Shown here piece after piece: positions 1-6,757 of a stretch of 8,873 nucleotides of DNA. The notes below the pieces were generated by a model. That model saw only the letters and a program-made list of their open reading frames with translations, was not told the DNA's origin and made no database searches. The DNA comes from Candidatus Poribacteria bacterium (GTDB taxonomy: Bacteria; Poribacteria; DTPJ01; WJIO01): the NCBI GenBank assembly GCA_014730235.1, contig WJIO01000351.1:1-8873 (forward strand), given 5' to 3'. The position numbers and the translations under genes were made by a program. Position 1 is the stretch's first letter, and each line of letters begins with the position of its first letter.

Positions 1-2317
1 CCACAGTATCTACTTGAGCCAGCAAACTATCCACCTGAGAGAGGGCATTTTCCTGCTGGAGTTTTTGGATTTCCCGCTCCAATTCCCTGTTTTCCTCAAG
101 GAGTGATTCAATTCTATCCACTACCTCCGATGGTTTTGTCCGGAACAACTCGGCGGCTGCTGAAAGCTGTTCTCTCATCTGTCGGTCATATTCATCGGCG
201 GCTTCACCTGTCAGGGCTTCGATTCTTCTGACACCTGCGGCGATACTGCTTTCGCTTATGATCCTGAAAGTGCCGATCTCTCCTGCATCTTCCAGATGAG
301 TTCCACCGCATAGCTCCATGCTGTAGTCTTCAAGCTGCACAACCCTTACTTCATCACCGTATTTTTCGCCAAACAGCGCAGTTGCACCTTTATCTTTAGC
401 TTCCTGAAGTGACATCTGTGCAACTTCCACATGGCTGTTTTCCCTGATCCTTTTGTTTACAATGCGTTCTACTTCCAATAGATGTTGGGATGACATAGCT
501 TCAAAATGATTGAAATCGAACCTTAGCCTATCGGGACCCACGAGAGAACCGGCCTGGGAAACATGACTGCCAAGAACTTTCCTTAATGCACTTTGCAGAA
601 TGTGGGTGGCTGTATGATTGGCTGCTATGCTGTGCCTTCTTTCGGTATCAACGCTGGCATTAACTACATCACCGGGGGAAATACTACCTTCTGTAATTTT
701 GCACTTATGGGCAATTATTTCAGGGACAGGATGAAGAGAATCGGTCACCTCTATTTTTACACCATCGGCTTTCAACCAGCCGATGTCGCCTATCTGACCG
801 CCGACTTCACCGTAAAAGGGTGTTTTTTGCAGAACAATCTCAACTTCATCAGCGGCTTTTGCACCGGATATTAATTCATCATCACTGACAATGGCAATAA
901 TCCTGGAATCTGCGGAAAGCTGTTCATAACCCAGAAATTCAGTCGGACCGTATTCCTTTAAAATTTCGTTATAAACACTGCTCTGGAATATCCCGCCAGC
1001 GGTTTGCCATGCTGATCTCCCACGCTTCCGTTGTTCTTCCATGGCCTGCTGGAAGCCTTCTTCATCTACAGTCAGGTCATTTTCTTCTGCTACATTTTGG
1101 GTTAAATCCACAGGAAACCCGTATGTATCATATAGTGCAAAGGCATCCTTACCGGGGATTACTGCTTTACCTTTGGTTTTCAGGTCTGACATAATGGAAT
1201 CCAGCATATCCAACCCTTGATCCAGGGTTCTCTGGAAACGCTCTTCCTCAGCCAGGACGATTTTTGTTACCAGTTCCTGCTTTTCTACCAGTTCGGGATA
1301 AACGCCGCCCATTATTTCCACGACTTTACCAACACCCTTGTATATAAAAGGTTCTTTCATGCCCAATTTATTCCCATAACGTGAACCTCTCCTTAAAATT
1401 CTTCTCAGGACGTATCCCCGACCTTCGTTGGAAGGCATGACACCGTCGCTTATAGCAAAGGAAAGACATCGGATATGATCCGCCAGGATTCGGAGGGAAT
1501 GATCAACGTCAATGGTCTGACCGTATTCAACGCCAGTTAATTCGGCCATATACATTATAATCGGTTTTACCATGTCTATATCGAAAACCGTATAAGCATC
1601 CTGAACTATCATGGCCAGACGTTCAAGACACATACCTGTATCAATGTTCTGTGTGGGTAGAGGATGTAATTCACCTTCATCATCCCTGGTGTACTGTTGG
1701 AATACCAGATTCCAGAATTCCAGGAAGCGGTCACAGTCGCAACCGGGTCCGCAGGTTTCCTCACCGCATCCCCGTTCTTCACCCAAATCAATAAACATTT
1801 CAGAACAAGGACCGCAAGGTCCCGGAATAACCACCGGAGGCCAGAAGTTGTCCTCCATACCCAATCTTACGATGCGATCAGCACTTATACCCACGTTATT
1901 ACGCCACAGGTCATAGGCTTCATCATCGTCCAGATATATGGAAACCCACAGCTTTTCAATAGGGAGTTTCATTTCTACAGTAATAAACTCCCATGCCCAT
2001 TCTATGGCCTCTTTCTTGAAGTAATCACCAAAGGAAAAATTACCCAGCATCTCAAAGAATGTAAAATGACGATTGGTCTTACCTACTTCTTCCAGATCGT
2101 TCTGTTTTCCACTGGCCCGCAGACATTTTTGGGATGTAGCTGCCCGGGTAAAAGGCAACGGTATGCTTCCCTCGAAGTGAGGTTTAAACTGAACCATACC
2201 GGCTGTGGTAAATAAAAGGGTTGGGTCATTGGGAACCAGCGAATCGCTGGGTTGTATGGAATGACCTCTTTGCTTAAAGAATTCAAAAAACGCGGAACGC
2301 AGTTCGTGTCCTGTCAT
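1..2317 (-). CDS. alaS: Alanyl-tRNA synthetase, C-terminal part beyond the window edge
   Basis: Cytoplasmic class II enzyme that charges tRNA-Ala with alanine. One uninterrupted frame of 772 codons is visible and runs off the left edge; the usual length is about 870-880 residues, so most of the C-terminal DHHA1/C-Ala part is missing. In order: N-terminal catalytic domain with the class II segment FFEMLGNFSFGDYF (residues 87-100), a cysteine-rich GCDCDRFLEFWNLVF stretch, the GRGYVLRRILRR segment, then the editing domain with TPFYGEVGGQIGD and the zinc ligands HTATH (H568, H572) and CGGTH (C670, H674), then the start of a coiled linker. All key residues seen are intact. Start choice: a GGAGG lies at 2331-2335. 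It is 13 nt from the ATG at 2317 but only 1 nt from the in-frame ATG at 2329, so 2317 is preferred; an in-frame TTG at 2320 is also possible. The start is the least certain part. recX lies upstream on the same strand. Confidence 0.96.
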   Translation of the reverse strand, partial: MTGHELRSAFFEFFKQRGHSIQPSDSLVPNDPTLLFTTAGMVQFKPHFEGSIPLPFTRAATSQKCLRASGKQNDLEEVGKTNRHFTFFEMLGNFSFGDYFKKEAIEWAWEFITVEMKLPIEKLWVSIYLDDDEAYDLWRNNVGISADRIVRLGMEDNFWPPVVIPGPCGPCSEMFIDLGEERGCGEETCGPGCDCDRFLEFWNLVFQQYTRDDEGELHPLPTQNIDTGMCLERLAMIVQDAYTVFDIDMVKPIIMYMAELTGVEYGQTIDVDHSLRILADHIRCLSFAISDGVMPSNEGRGYVLRRILRRGSRYGNKLGMKEPFIYKGVGKVVEIMGGVYPELVEKQELVTKIVLAEEERFQRTLDQGLDMLDSIMSDLKTKGKAVIPGKDAFALYDTYGFPVDLTQNVAEENDLTVDEEGFQQAMEEQRKRGRSAWQTAGGIFQSSVYNEILKEYGPTEFLGYEQLSADSRIIAIVSDDELISGAKAADEVEIVLQKTPFYGEVGGQIGDIGWLKADGVKIEVTDSLHPVPEIIAHKCKITEGSISPGDVVNASVDTERRHSIAANHTATHILQSALRKVLGSHVSQAGSLVGPDRLRFDFNHFEAMSSQHLLEVERIVNKRIRENSHVEVAQMSLQEAKDKGATALFGEKYGDEVRVVQLEDYSMELCGGTHLEDAGEIGTFRIISESSIAAGVRRIEALTGEAADEYDRQMREQLSAAAELFRTKPSEVVDRIESLLEENRELEREIQKLQQENALSQVDSLLAQVDTV

Positions 2318-2366
2318 CAAGATATCCATTCCTCCAGATATTGTATTGACAATGTAAATTTATAGT

Positions 2367-2400
2367 GTGGGTTGGGTTTGACGGACTCAACCCAATCTAC
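2367..2400. repeat. GTAG-type REP-like palindrome in front of alaS
   Basis: The arms TTGGGTT (2372-2378) and AACCCAA (2389-2395) form a perfect inverted repeat, extended outward by GTGGG/TCTAC through G-T wobbles to about 12 pairs. Read on the minus strand the element begins with GTAG followed by the palindrome, the layout of REP elements mobilised by RAYT-type transposases. It lies 38-71 bases before the alaS start and has no T-run, so it is not a normal terminator. Family membership is inferred from layout only; no RAYT gene is in the window. Confidence 0.45.
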
Positions 2401-2473
2401 ATTTAACTTATTCTTCCGTTTTAATATTTCCCCAGACGATTTTAACAGCATTCAATAATGGATTGATCTCAAA

Positions 2474-2489
2474 ACTGGACCTCTCCAGT
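2474..2489 (-). terminator. Small hairpin after recX, possible weak terminator
   Basis: ACTGGA and TCCAGT form a perfect 6-bp stem with a 4-nt loop, 39 bases downstream of the recX stop. On the minus strand the stem is followed by TTTGAGA, which is only a short T-run. It may thin out transcription from recX into alaS or serve as a 3' end stabiliser. Support is the structure alone. Confidence 0.35.
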
Positions 2490-2527
2490 CAAAATACATA
2501 ATATAAATCCAATAAGCCGCTTCATCT

Positions 2528-3178
2528 CTATAATTCCTCTACGTTGCCATCTTCCAGAACCTGATCCACCACCTGCTTTACGGTATCATAATTAAATCCG
2601 CGCCTCAAAAGGAAGCTGTACAGCTTTCTTTTGGCGGCAAACAGGTCGTCTTTAGCATAAGATTTAACCTTACTCCTGGCCAATTCCATTGCCATGTCAG
2701 TTTCCCAGGATTCATCAAATGCTTCGTTGAGGCTTTCTTCGATAATATTCTTGTCCACACCTTTACGAGTGAGTTCCTGCCTGATAACAATCTTTCCCTT
2801 TGGTTTGGAACGCATCCTGGATTGAATCCATTCCTCCGCATATAGTTTGTCGTCCAGATAGCCGTAACGCTCCAATGTGGATATAACTTCTACGACAATA
2901 TCGTCAACATAGCCGCGTTCCTGAAGCTTATCCCGTATTTCCTTCGTGGTATACATACGCCGGCCAAGAATCCTGTATGTATAATTCTTAGCCTTTGAGA
3001 GTTCTTCCTCGTAAAGGAGTTTTTTTAATTCTTTATCATCAATTTCCATGCCCTTTTTAAGCTGTAGTTTTACCAATACATCTTCACCGACACCACAAAA
3101 AAAATTACCATCTAAAAAAATAGAACGCCGGGAGGGATGCTTTTTCTGAACCTGTATATCTGTTATAATTCTTTCCAA
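2528..3178 (-). CDS. recX: RecX, regulator of RecA
   Basis: Small all-helical cytoplasmic protein that binds RecA filaments and limits RecA activity in recombination and the SOS response. The 216 residues are in the family's usual range. After an N-terminal beta-rich part (about residues 1-35, with FLDGNFFCGV) come the three-helix repeats typical of RecX: AKNYTYRILGRRMYTTKEIRDKL (about 63-85), ERYGYLDDKLYAEEWI (103-118) with the conserved GYLDD..YA..W signature, and KGKIVIRQELTRKGV (127-141). The start codon is TTG at 3176-3178; a GGGAG sits 7 nt upstream, which supports it. No recA is next to it: upstream is a divergent promoter region, downstream is alaS. I see no LexA-like box in its promoter region. 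Confidence 0.9.
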   Translation of the reverse strand: MERIITDIQVQKKHPSRRSIFLDGNFFCGVGEDVLVKLQLKKGMEIDDKELKKLLYEEELSKAKNYTYRILGRRMYTTKEIRDKLQERGYVDDIVVEVISTLERYGYLDDKLYAEEWIQSRMRSKPKGKIVIRQELTRKGVDKNIIEESLNEAFDESWETDMAMELARSKVKSYAKDDLFAAKRKLYSFLLRRGFNYDTVKQVVDQVLEDGNVEEL

Positions 3179-3238
3179 TTTCTAACTCCCACACAGGCAT
3201 GAAAAACCAGTATAAAAGCATATATATGTCATTTATTG

Positions 3239-3267
3239 ATGATATACGACTAATGGGTAAAAGTCAA
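3239..3267 (-). promoter_or_regulatory. Sigma-A-type promoter for recX (and possibly alaS)
   Basis: On the minus strand TTGACT (3262-3267) is followed after exactly 17 bases by TATCAT (3239-3244). Both hexamers match the consensus at five of six positions. Transcription would start near 3232, giving a leader of about 54 bases before the TTG start of recX. It is one of the best promoter matches in the window. Confidence 0.65.
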
Positions 3268-3290
3268 GGGGTTTTTAGTTATTTTTGGCA

Positions 3291-3319
3291 TTGACTACCT
3301 ATGTTGATTGGTGTAAACT
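3291..3319 (+). promoter_or_regulatory. Candidate distal promoter for the oxidoreductase gene
   Basis: TTGACT (3291-3296), a 17-base spacer and TAAACT (3314-3319) form a reasonable sigma-A promoter (five of six and four of six matches). It points to the oxidoreductase gene and lies back to back with the recX promoter. The leader would be about 130 bases. Confidence 0.4.
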
Positions 3320-3378
3320 AATTGACGGTTTTATAAAATACATTGGAATATATTATAAGATAATTTTTGGCAATAAGG

Positions 3379-3406
3379 TTGTATTTAATACGCTTCTAAA
3401 TATAAT
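3379..3406 (+). promoter_or_regulatory. Candidate proximal promoter for the oxidoreductase gene
   Basis: A perfect TATAAT at 3401-3406 is preceded after 16 bases by TTGTAT (3379-3384), a weak -35 box. Transcription would start near 3413, about 45 bases before the gene. Which of the two promoters is used cannot be told from sequence. Confidence 0.4.
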
Positions 3407-3445
3407 GCATCATAGAAATCCCTTCTCTTAGAGAGTGGGAAACCT

Positions 3446-3451
3446 AAGGAG
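3446..3451 (+). promoter_or_regulatory. Ribosome binding site that fixes the oxidoreductase start
   Basis: AAGGAG ends directly against an ATG at 3452, leaving no spacer, but lies 6 nt before the next in-frame ATG at 3458. The second ATG is therefore the likely start. Confidence 0.75.
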
Positions 3452-3457
3452 ATGAAA

Positions 3458-4510
3458 ATGGCTTCAAAGGATATAATAAAAGTTGGTATCGTAGGAGCGG
3501 GAGGAATTGCTCGAGGGGCACATATGCCCGGTTATCTGGCTGTTCCAGATGCTAAAGTTGTGGCTGTATGCGATATAAAAGAGGAAGTGGCAAAGAAATT
3601 TGCCAAAGATTTCGATATAAAGCATGTATTCACCAACTACGAAAAGATGATGGAGATGGACGAACTGGACGCCGTCAGTGTCTGTACGCCCAATAATTTC
3701 CATGCAGGCCCGACAGTAGCCGCCCTGGAAGCTGACAAACATGTGCTTTGTGAAAAGCCTATAGCAGGTACGTCGGATCACGGGCAGCTTATGGTTGATG
3801 CCGCCAAGGAAAATAAAAAGATACTCCAGATCGGCCTGCATCTGCGCTTTCAGGAAAGCTCAAAGCTTATAAAGAAATATATAGAAGACGGTGTTCTGGG
3901 TGAAATTTACTATGCCCGAGCAGTGGCTATGAGACGAAGAGGTATACCAAGCTGGGGAGCTTTTGTCCGTAAGGATATGTCCACAGGCGGCCCTCTGGTT
4001 GATATTGGAGTTCATCAGCTAGACCTTATGGTATGGTTGATGGGATGTCCTAAACCTGTAGGGGCGGCAGGCCATGCCTATACCAAAATGGGTGATAGAG
4101 GCGATGTGGCTCCTGGCGACTGGGGTATGTGGGATTATGAAAACTTTGATGTAGAGGACTTTGCCGTCGCATATATTAAGTTTGAAAATGAATTGACTGC
4201 AACATTGGAAACCAGTTGGGCTGGTCATTTTGGCAATGTGGGGCCCTCATTTATTATGGGTGATAAAGGTGGTATTTGCCTTTCACCATTCCAGATAAAC
4301 ACAGATAAAAACGGCGTAATGGTGGATATTACACCCCAGATACCACGCCAGACTGAAGATCCTCATACAACAGAAGTCAAGGCCTTTATAAAAGCTATTA
4401 AGGAAGATGCTCCTTCACCAGTACCCGGAGAAGAAGCCCTTGAGATCACCAAAATATTTGATGCCGTTTATAAATCAACCAGAACAGGAACTATGGTTCA
4501 TATAAGATAG
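3458..4510 (+). CDS. Gfo/Idh/MocA-family NAD(P)-dependent oxidoreductase
   Basis: Cytoplasmic dehydrogenase of 350 residues, the usual length for this family, whose members oxidise or reduce sugars, inositols and related polyols using NAD(P)(H). The N-terminal Rossmann fold shows VGIVGAGGIA (residues 9-18), and the second strand ends in CDIKEE (39-43), where the acidic residue D39 suggests NAD(H) preference. The family EKP motif is at 99-101 (CEKPIAGT). The C-terminal alpha/beta domain holds GGPLVDIGVHQLD (177-189), in which D182 and H186 occupy the usual catalytic positions. The substrate cannot be read from sequence; nothing next to it points to a sugar pathway. It is transcribed away from recX and followed on the same strand, after a hairpin, by the polyamine pair. 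Confidence 0.9.
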   Translation: MASKDIIKVGIVGAGGIARGAHMPGYLAVPDAKVVAVCDIKEEVAKKFAKDFDIKHVFTNYEKMMEMDELDAVSVCTPNNFHAGPTVAALEADKHVLCEKPIAGTSDHGQLMVDAAKENKKILQIGLHLRFQESSKLIKKYIEDGVLGEIYYARAVAMRRRGIPSWGAFVRKDMSTGGPLVDIGVHQLDLMVWLMGCPKPVGAAGHAYTKMGDRGDVAPGDWGMWDYENFDVEDFAVAYIKFENELTATLETSWAGHFGNVGPSFIMGDKGGICLSPFQINTDKNGVMVDITPQIPRQTEDPHTTEVKAFIKAIKEDAPSPVPGEEALEITKIFDAVYKSTRTGTMVHIR

Positions 4511-4540
4511 GTAATGGGTGATCAGTAATTAGTAGATATT

Positions 4541-4571
4541 TAAGGCGGACAAGCAGCAATTGTCCGCCTTA
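4541..4571 (+). terminator. 12-bp hairpin between the oxidoreductase and pdaD
   Basis: TAAGGCGGACAA (4541-4552) and TTGTCCGCCTTA (4560-4571) are perfectly complementary with a 7-nt loop. The GC-rich core makes it stable, but no T-run follows on either strand, so a classic intrinsic terminator is not shown. It ends 30 bases before the pdaD start, so it could end the oxidoreductase message, attenuate transcription into pdaD or protect the 5' end of the pdaD message. Confidence 0.55.
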
Positions 4572-4601
4572 TCAGCGTTATGAGTCGCAGAAGGGAAGAA
4601 G

Positions 4602-5153
4602 ATGACACCTAAGCAAGTATTTCTGACCAAAGGAATGGGAAGACACAAAGAAAAACTCACCAGTTTTGAAATGGCTCTCAGAGCCGCCGGTATTGAAAAG
4701 TTTAATCTGGTAAAAGTTTCCAGCATTTTACCGCCAAGATGCAAAATAGTAACTAAAGATAAAGGCGTAAAGGAACTTTCACCTGGTGAAGTAGTATTCT
4801 GCGTTATGAGCGAAAACTGCACCAATGAACCTTGTAGACTTATTGGCGCTTCGGTGGGGCTGGCTGTTCCAAGAGAGAAAGACAGCTACGGATACCTTTC
4901 AGAGCATCACAGCTTTGGAGAAAACGAGCAGGCTTCTGGAGATTATGCTGAATCCCTGGCGGCTGAAATGCTGGCTACAACGTTGGGTGTGGATGTATTT
5001 GATGAAGACGCAAGCTGGGACGAACAGAAAGAGTATTACAAAATCTGTGGTAAAATTGTCAGAACAAGCAATGTAACACAAACTGCTATGGGTGATAAAA
5101 ACGGTCTGTGGACAACCGTTATAGCCGCCGCTGTGTTTGTTCCGGAGGAATGA
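4602..5153 (+). CDS. pdaD: Pyruvoyl-dependent arginine decarboxylase
   Basis: Converts L-arginine to agmatine and CO2 in the cytoplasm, the first step of the arginine route to polyamines. The enzyme is made as a proenzyme that cleaves itself between two serines; the second becomes the pyruvoyl cofactor at the N-terminus of the larger chain. That site is visible as NLVKVSSILPP, with S40 and S41 as the cleaved pair. Other family segments are LTSFEMALRAAGI (19-31), the YLSEHHSFGE region (98-107), where E101 is a likely acid residue near the active site, and an alanine-rich C-terminal strand (AAAVFVPEE). At 183 residues it is slightly longer than archaeal forms and normal for bacterial ones. AAGGGA lies 5 nt before the ATG. 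It is translationally coupled to the next gene. Confidence 0.92.
   Translation: MTPKQVFLTKGMGRHKEKLTSFEMALRAAGIEKFNLVKVSSILPPRCKIVTKDKGVKELSPGEVVFCVMSENCTNEPCRLIGASVGLAVPREKDSYGYLSEHHSFGENEQASGDYAESLAAEMLATTLGVDVFDEDASWDEQKEYYKICGKIVRTSNVTQTAMGDKNGLWTTVIAAAVFVPEE
5144..5148 (+). promoter_or_regulatory. Ribosome binding site of speY inside the end of pdaD
   Basis: GGAGG overlaps the last codons of pdaD and lies 6 nt before the ATG at 5155. The pdaD stop (5151-5153) is 1 nt from that ATG, a layout that favours translational coupling. It also argues against the in-frame TTG at 5137, which lies upstream of this site. Confidence 0.8.
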
Positions 5154-5154
5154 G

Positions 5155-6189
5155 ATGAAAAAACATTTGAAAATACCCACTCAACCTGTTGAGATTGAAA
5201 AGTATGTATCCGTTCCCGAACTTCTTGGTAAAATGGGAGGAGCGTCTTTCCAGGGAAGAAATCTATCAATAACTTACGAAGTCTGGAAGAGGATGCTGTC
5301 AGACCAGACGACGATTTTCATGGGTCTGGCCGGGGCTTTGGTTCCTGCGGGAATGAGGAAGATTATTGCCCATACAATAGAAAACCGATGGATAGACTGC
5401 CTGGTATCTACAGGGGCTAATTTATTTCACGATATACATGAAACATTAGGTAAATATCACTGGAAAGGATCACATCAGGTTGACGACTGTGAATTAAAAG
5501 AAGAGGGAATAGACAGGATATATGATACATTTGCTGTAGAAGACGAATTCCGGGAAACTGACGAATATATCGGTAATTTTGCGGCAACGCTGGATCAGAA
5601 TCGCCCTTATACTACCCGGGAATTTCTGTATCTTTTGGGCGAAAAACTCAGCAAAGAATGCAGCGAAAGTGGTATAGTTTCATCAGCTTATGAAGCTGGA
5701 GTTCCTATATACTGTCCGGCTATAGGGGATTCGTCCATCGGCATTGGCGTTGCCTGTGGTCGCTACAAAGGTGAAAATTCCCTTATTTTTGATGTTATGA
5801 CGGATGTGCTGGAAACCGCTCAGATAGTAATTGAAAGCGATAATACCGGCGTTATATACCTGGGTGGAGGTACACCCAAGAATTTTATCCAGCAGACAGA
5901 AGTGACGGCATCAATAATGGGTTTTGACGTGGAAGGTCATAAATACGCCGCCCAGATAATCACAGATCCCCCCCACTGGGGTGGCCTGTCGGGATGCACT
6001 TTCGCCGAAGCCCAAAGCTGGGGTAAGATAGCTTTTGATGCCACGTCTGCAACGGTTTATTGTGATGCAACTATTGGTCTTCCTGTAATTACTTCGGCTT
6101 TAGAAGCTGAGAAAGACGAATTTACCCCGCGAAAAAGTATACCTGAATTTATTATGGGCAGAGAATTAAAAATATCGATAACATTATAA
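5155..6189 (+). CDS. speY: Deoxyhypusine synthase-like polyamine synthase (homospermidine type)
   Basis: NAD-dependent aminobutyl transferase family, 344 residues. In eukaryotes and archaea deoxyhypusine synthase modifies eIF5A; bacteria lack that target, and bacterial homologues are linked to homospermidine formation, so a free-polyamine product is inferred here. Visible family features: LAGALVPAG (58-66) and STGAN (85-89) in the NAD-binding fold, AGVPIYCPAIGD (181-192), LGGGTPKNF (236-244) and EAQSWGKI (285-292). By eye the last block aligns with human DHS E323, W327 and K329, giving E285, W289 and the covalent lysine K291. The positions aligned with human H288 and D316 appear to be G202 and L278, which suggests a changed polyamine pocket. 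It is coupled to pdaD. No agmatinase gene follows, so the link from agmatine to its substrate must lie elsewhere. Confidence 0.88.
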   Translation: MKKHLKIPTQPVEIEKYVSVPELLGKMGGASFQGRNLSITYEVWKRMLSDQTTIFMGLAGALVPAGMRKIIAHTIENRWIDCLVSTGANLFHDIHETLGKYHWKGSHQVDDCELKEEGIDRIYDTFAVEDEFRETDEYIGNFAATLDQNRPYTTREFLYLLGEKLSKECSESGIVSSAYEAGVPIYCPAIGDSSIGIGVACGRYKGENSLIFDVMTDVLETAQIVIESDNTGVIYLGGGTPKNFIQQTEVTASIMGFDVEGHKYAAQIITDPPHWGGLSGCTFAEAQSWGKIAFDATSATVYCDATIGLPVITSALEAEKDEFTPRKSIPEFIMGRELKISITL

Positions 6190-6237
6190 AGTCTTATCGC
6201 CGGGTAAATAACCCTCATAAATTCCTTTATGGTTTTG

Positions 6238-6264
6238 ATTGGCCCATAGAATCTATGGGCCAAT
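6238..6264. terminator. 13-bp palindrome in the convergent gap after speY
   Basis: ATTGGCCCATAGA (6238-6250) and TCTATGGGCCAAT (6252-6264) form a perfect palindrome around one base. It lies 48 bases after the speY stop, in the 200-base gap between convergent genes, the place for a shared terminator. Neither side carries a clear T-run (ATATATTG on one strand, CAAAACC on the other). I see nothing else of note in 6190-6389. Confidence 0.55.
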
Positions 6265-6389
6265 ATATTGAGCTTGTAAAATGGATAATTCGGAAAGCTG
6301 TGAGATCTTAAGAATATGATTATCATTCAGGCAGGCTATTCAGTTAAAACGCAGTAGAATTGTATAGATTTTAACTTAATCCCACAGTT

Positions 6390-6668
6390 TCAAAGAACCT
6401 GATCTTCCTTTTTCTTCTTTTTCACGATTACAATTATTATGACGATGGCAACAATGGCAGCGACCCAGGGATGCATGCGCACCCATGTCCACAACCAGTT
6501 AAACAATATCCATGCAACTACTTCAATTGCGATAAGTATCCCGGTTTTGCTCCAGGGGAATTCAGCATAGCGTTCCTTATATTTCCTGGATAACCAGACT
6601 GATACACCTATTGTTCCCGCGATTAATATAAAAAATATGAAATTCATTAAGCCCTGAATTGCACCCAT
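6390..6668 (-). CDS. Small three-helix membrane protein, last gene of the Psp-like cassette
   Basis: I do not recognise the family. The 92 residues contain three hydrophobic segments, about 7-26, 43-62 and 67-82, the last made largely of isoleucine, valine and alanine. A charged linker (SRKYKERYAEF, 27-37) separates the first two, and the protein ends in a run of five lysines (83-87) followed by EDQVL, so the C-terminus is probably cytoplasmic. The middle segment is tryptophan-rich (WILFNWLWTWV). AAGGGGG lies about 7 nt before the ATG, supporting the start. It follows pspA on the same strand, but a strong terminator lies between them, so it would be expressed by readthrough. The place next to pspA suggests an envelope role; that is inference. 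Confidence 0.75.
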   Translation of the reverse strand: MGAIQGLMNFIFFILIAGTIGVSVWLSRKYKERYAEFPWSKTGILIAIEVVAWILFNWLWTWVRMHPWVAAIVAIVIIIVIVKKKKKEDQVL

Positions 6669-6689
6669 GATTATTCCCCCTTATTCACT

Positions 6690-6723
6690 AAAAAGGCTCA
6701 TATAAACAAGCTATATGAGCCTT
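6690..6723 (-). terminator. Rho-independent terminator after pspA
   Basis: AAGGCTCATATA (6693-6704) and TATATGAGCCTT (6712-6723) form a 12-bp perfect stem with a 7-nt loop. On the minus strand it runs into TTTTTAG, a proper T-run. It lies 34 bases after the pspA stop and ends about 22 bases before the start of the following gene, leaving no room for a separate promoter, so partial readthrough is likely. Confidence 0.8.
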
Positions 6724-6757
6724 AATTTGTTGTATATAAATCCAGGCTTTTTAGAAT

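Noticed and set aside
1697-2215. 172-codon open frame on the plus strand
   Set aside because: It lies fully inside alaS, which is intact and clearly coding on the other strand; the translation resembles no protein family.
3179-3451. LexA/SOS box controlling recX
   Set aside because: No GAAC...GTTC-type inverted motif is present; the CATATATATG palindrome at 3219-3228 is AT-rich and likely chance.
3452-3457. First ATG of the oxidoreductase frame
   Set aside because: It directly abuts the AAGGAG, leaving no spacer; the ATG at 3458 has 6 nt.
5137-5154. TTG start giving a six-residue longer speY product
   Set aside because: The GGAGG at 5144-5148 lies downstream of this codon and 6 nt before the ATG at 5155.
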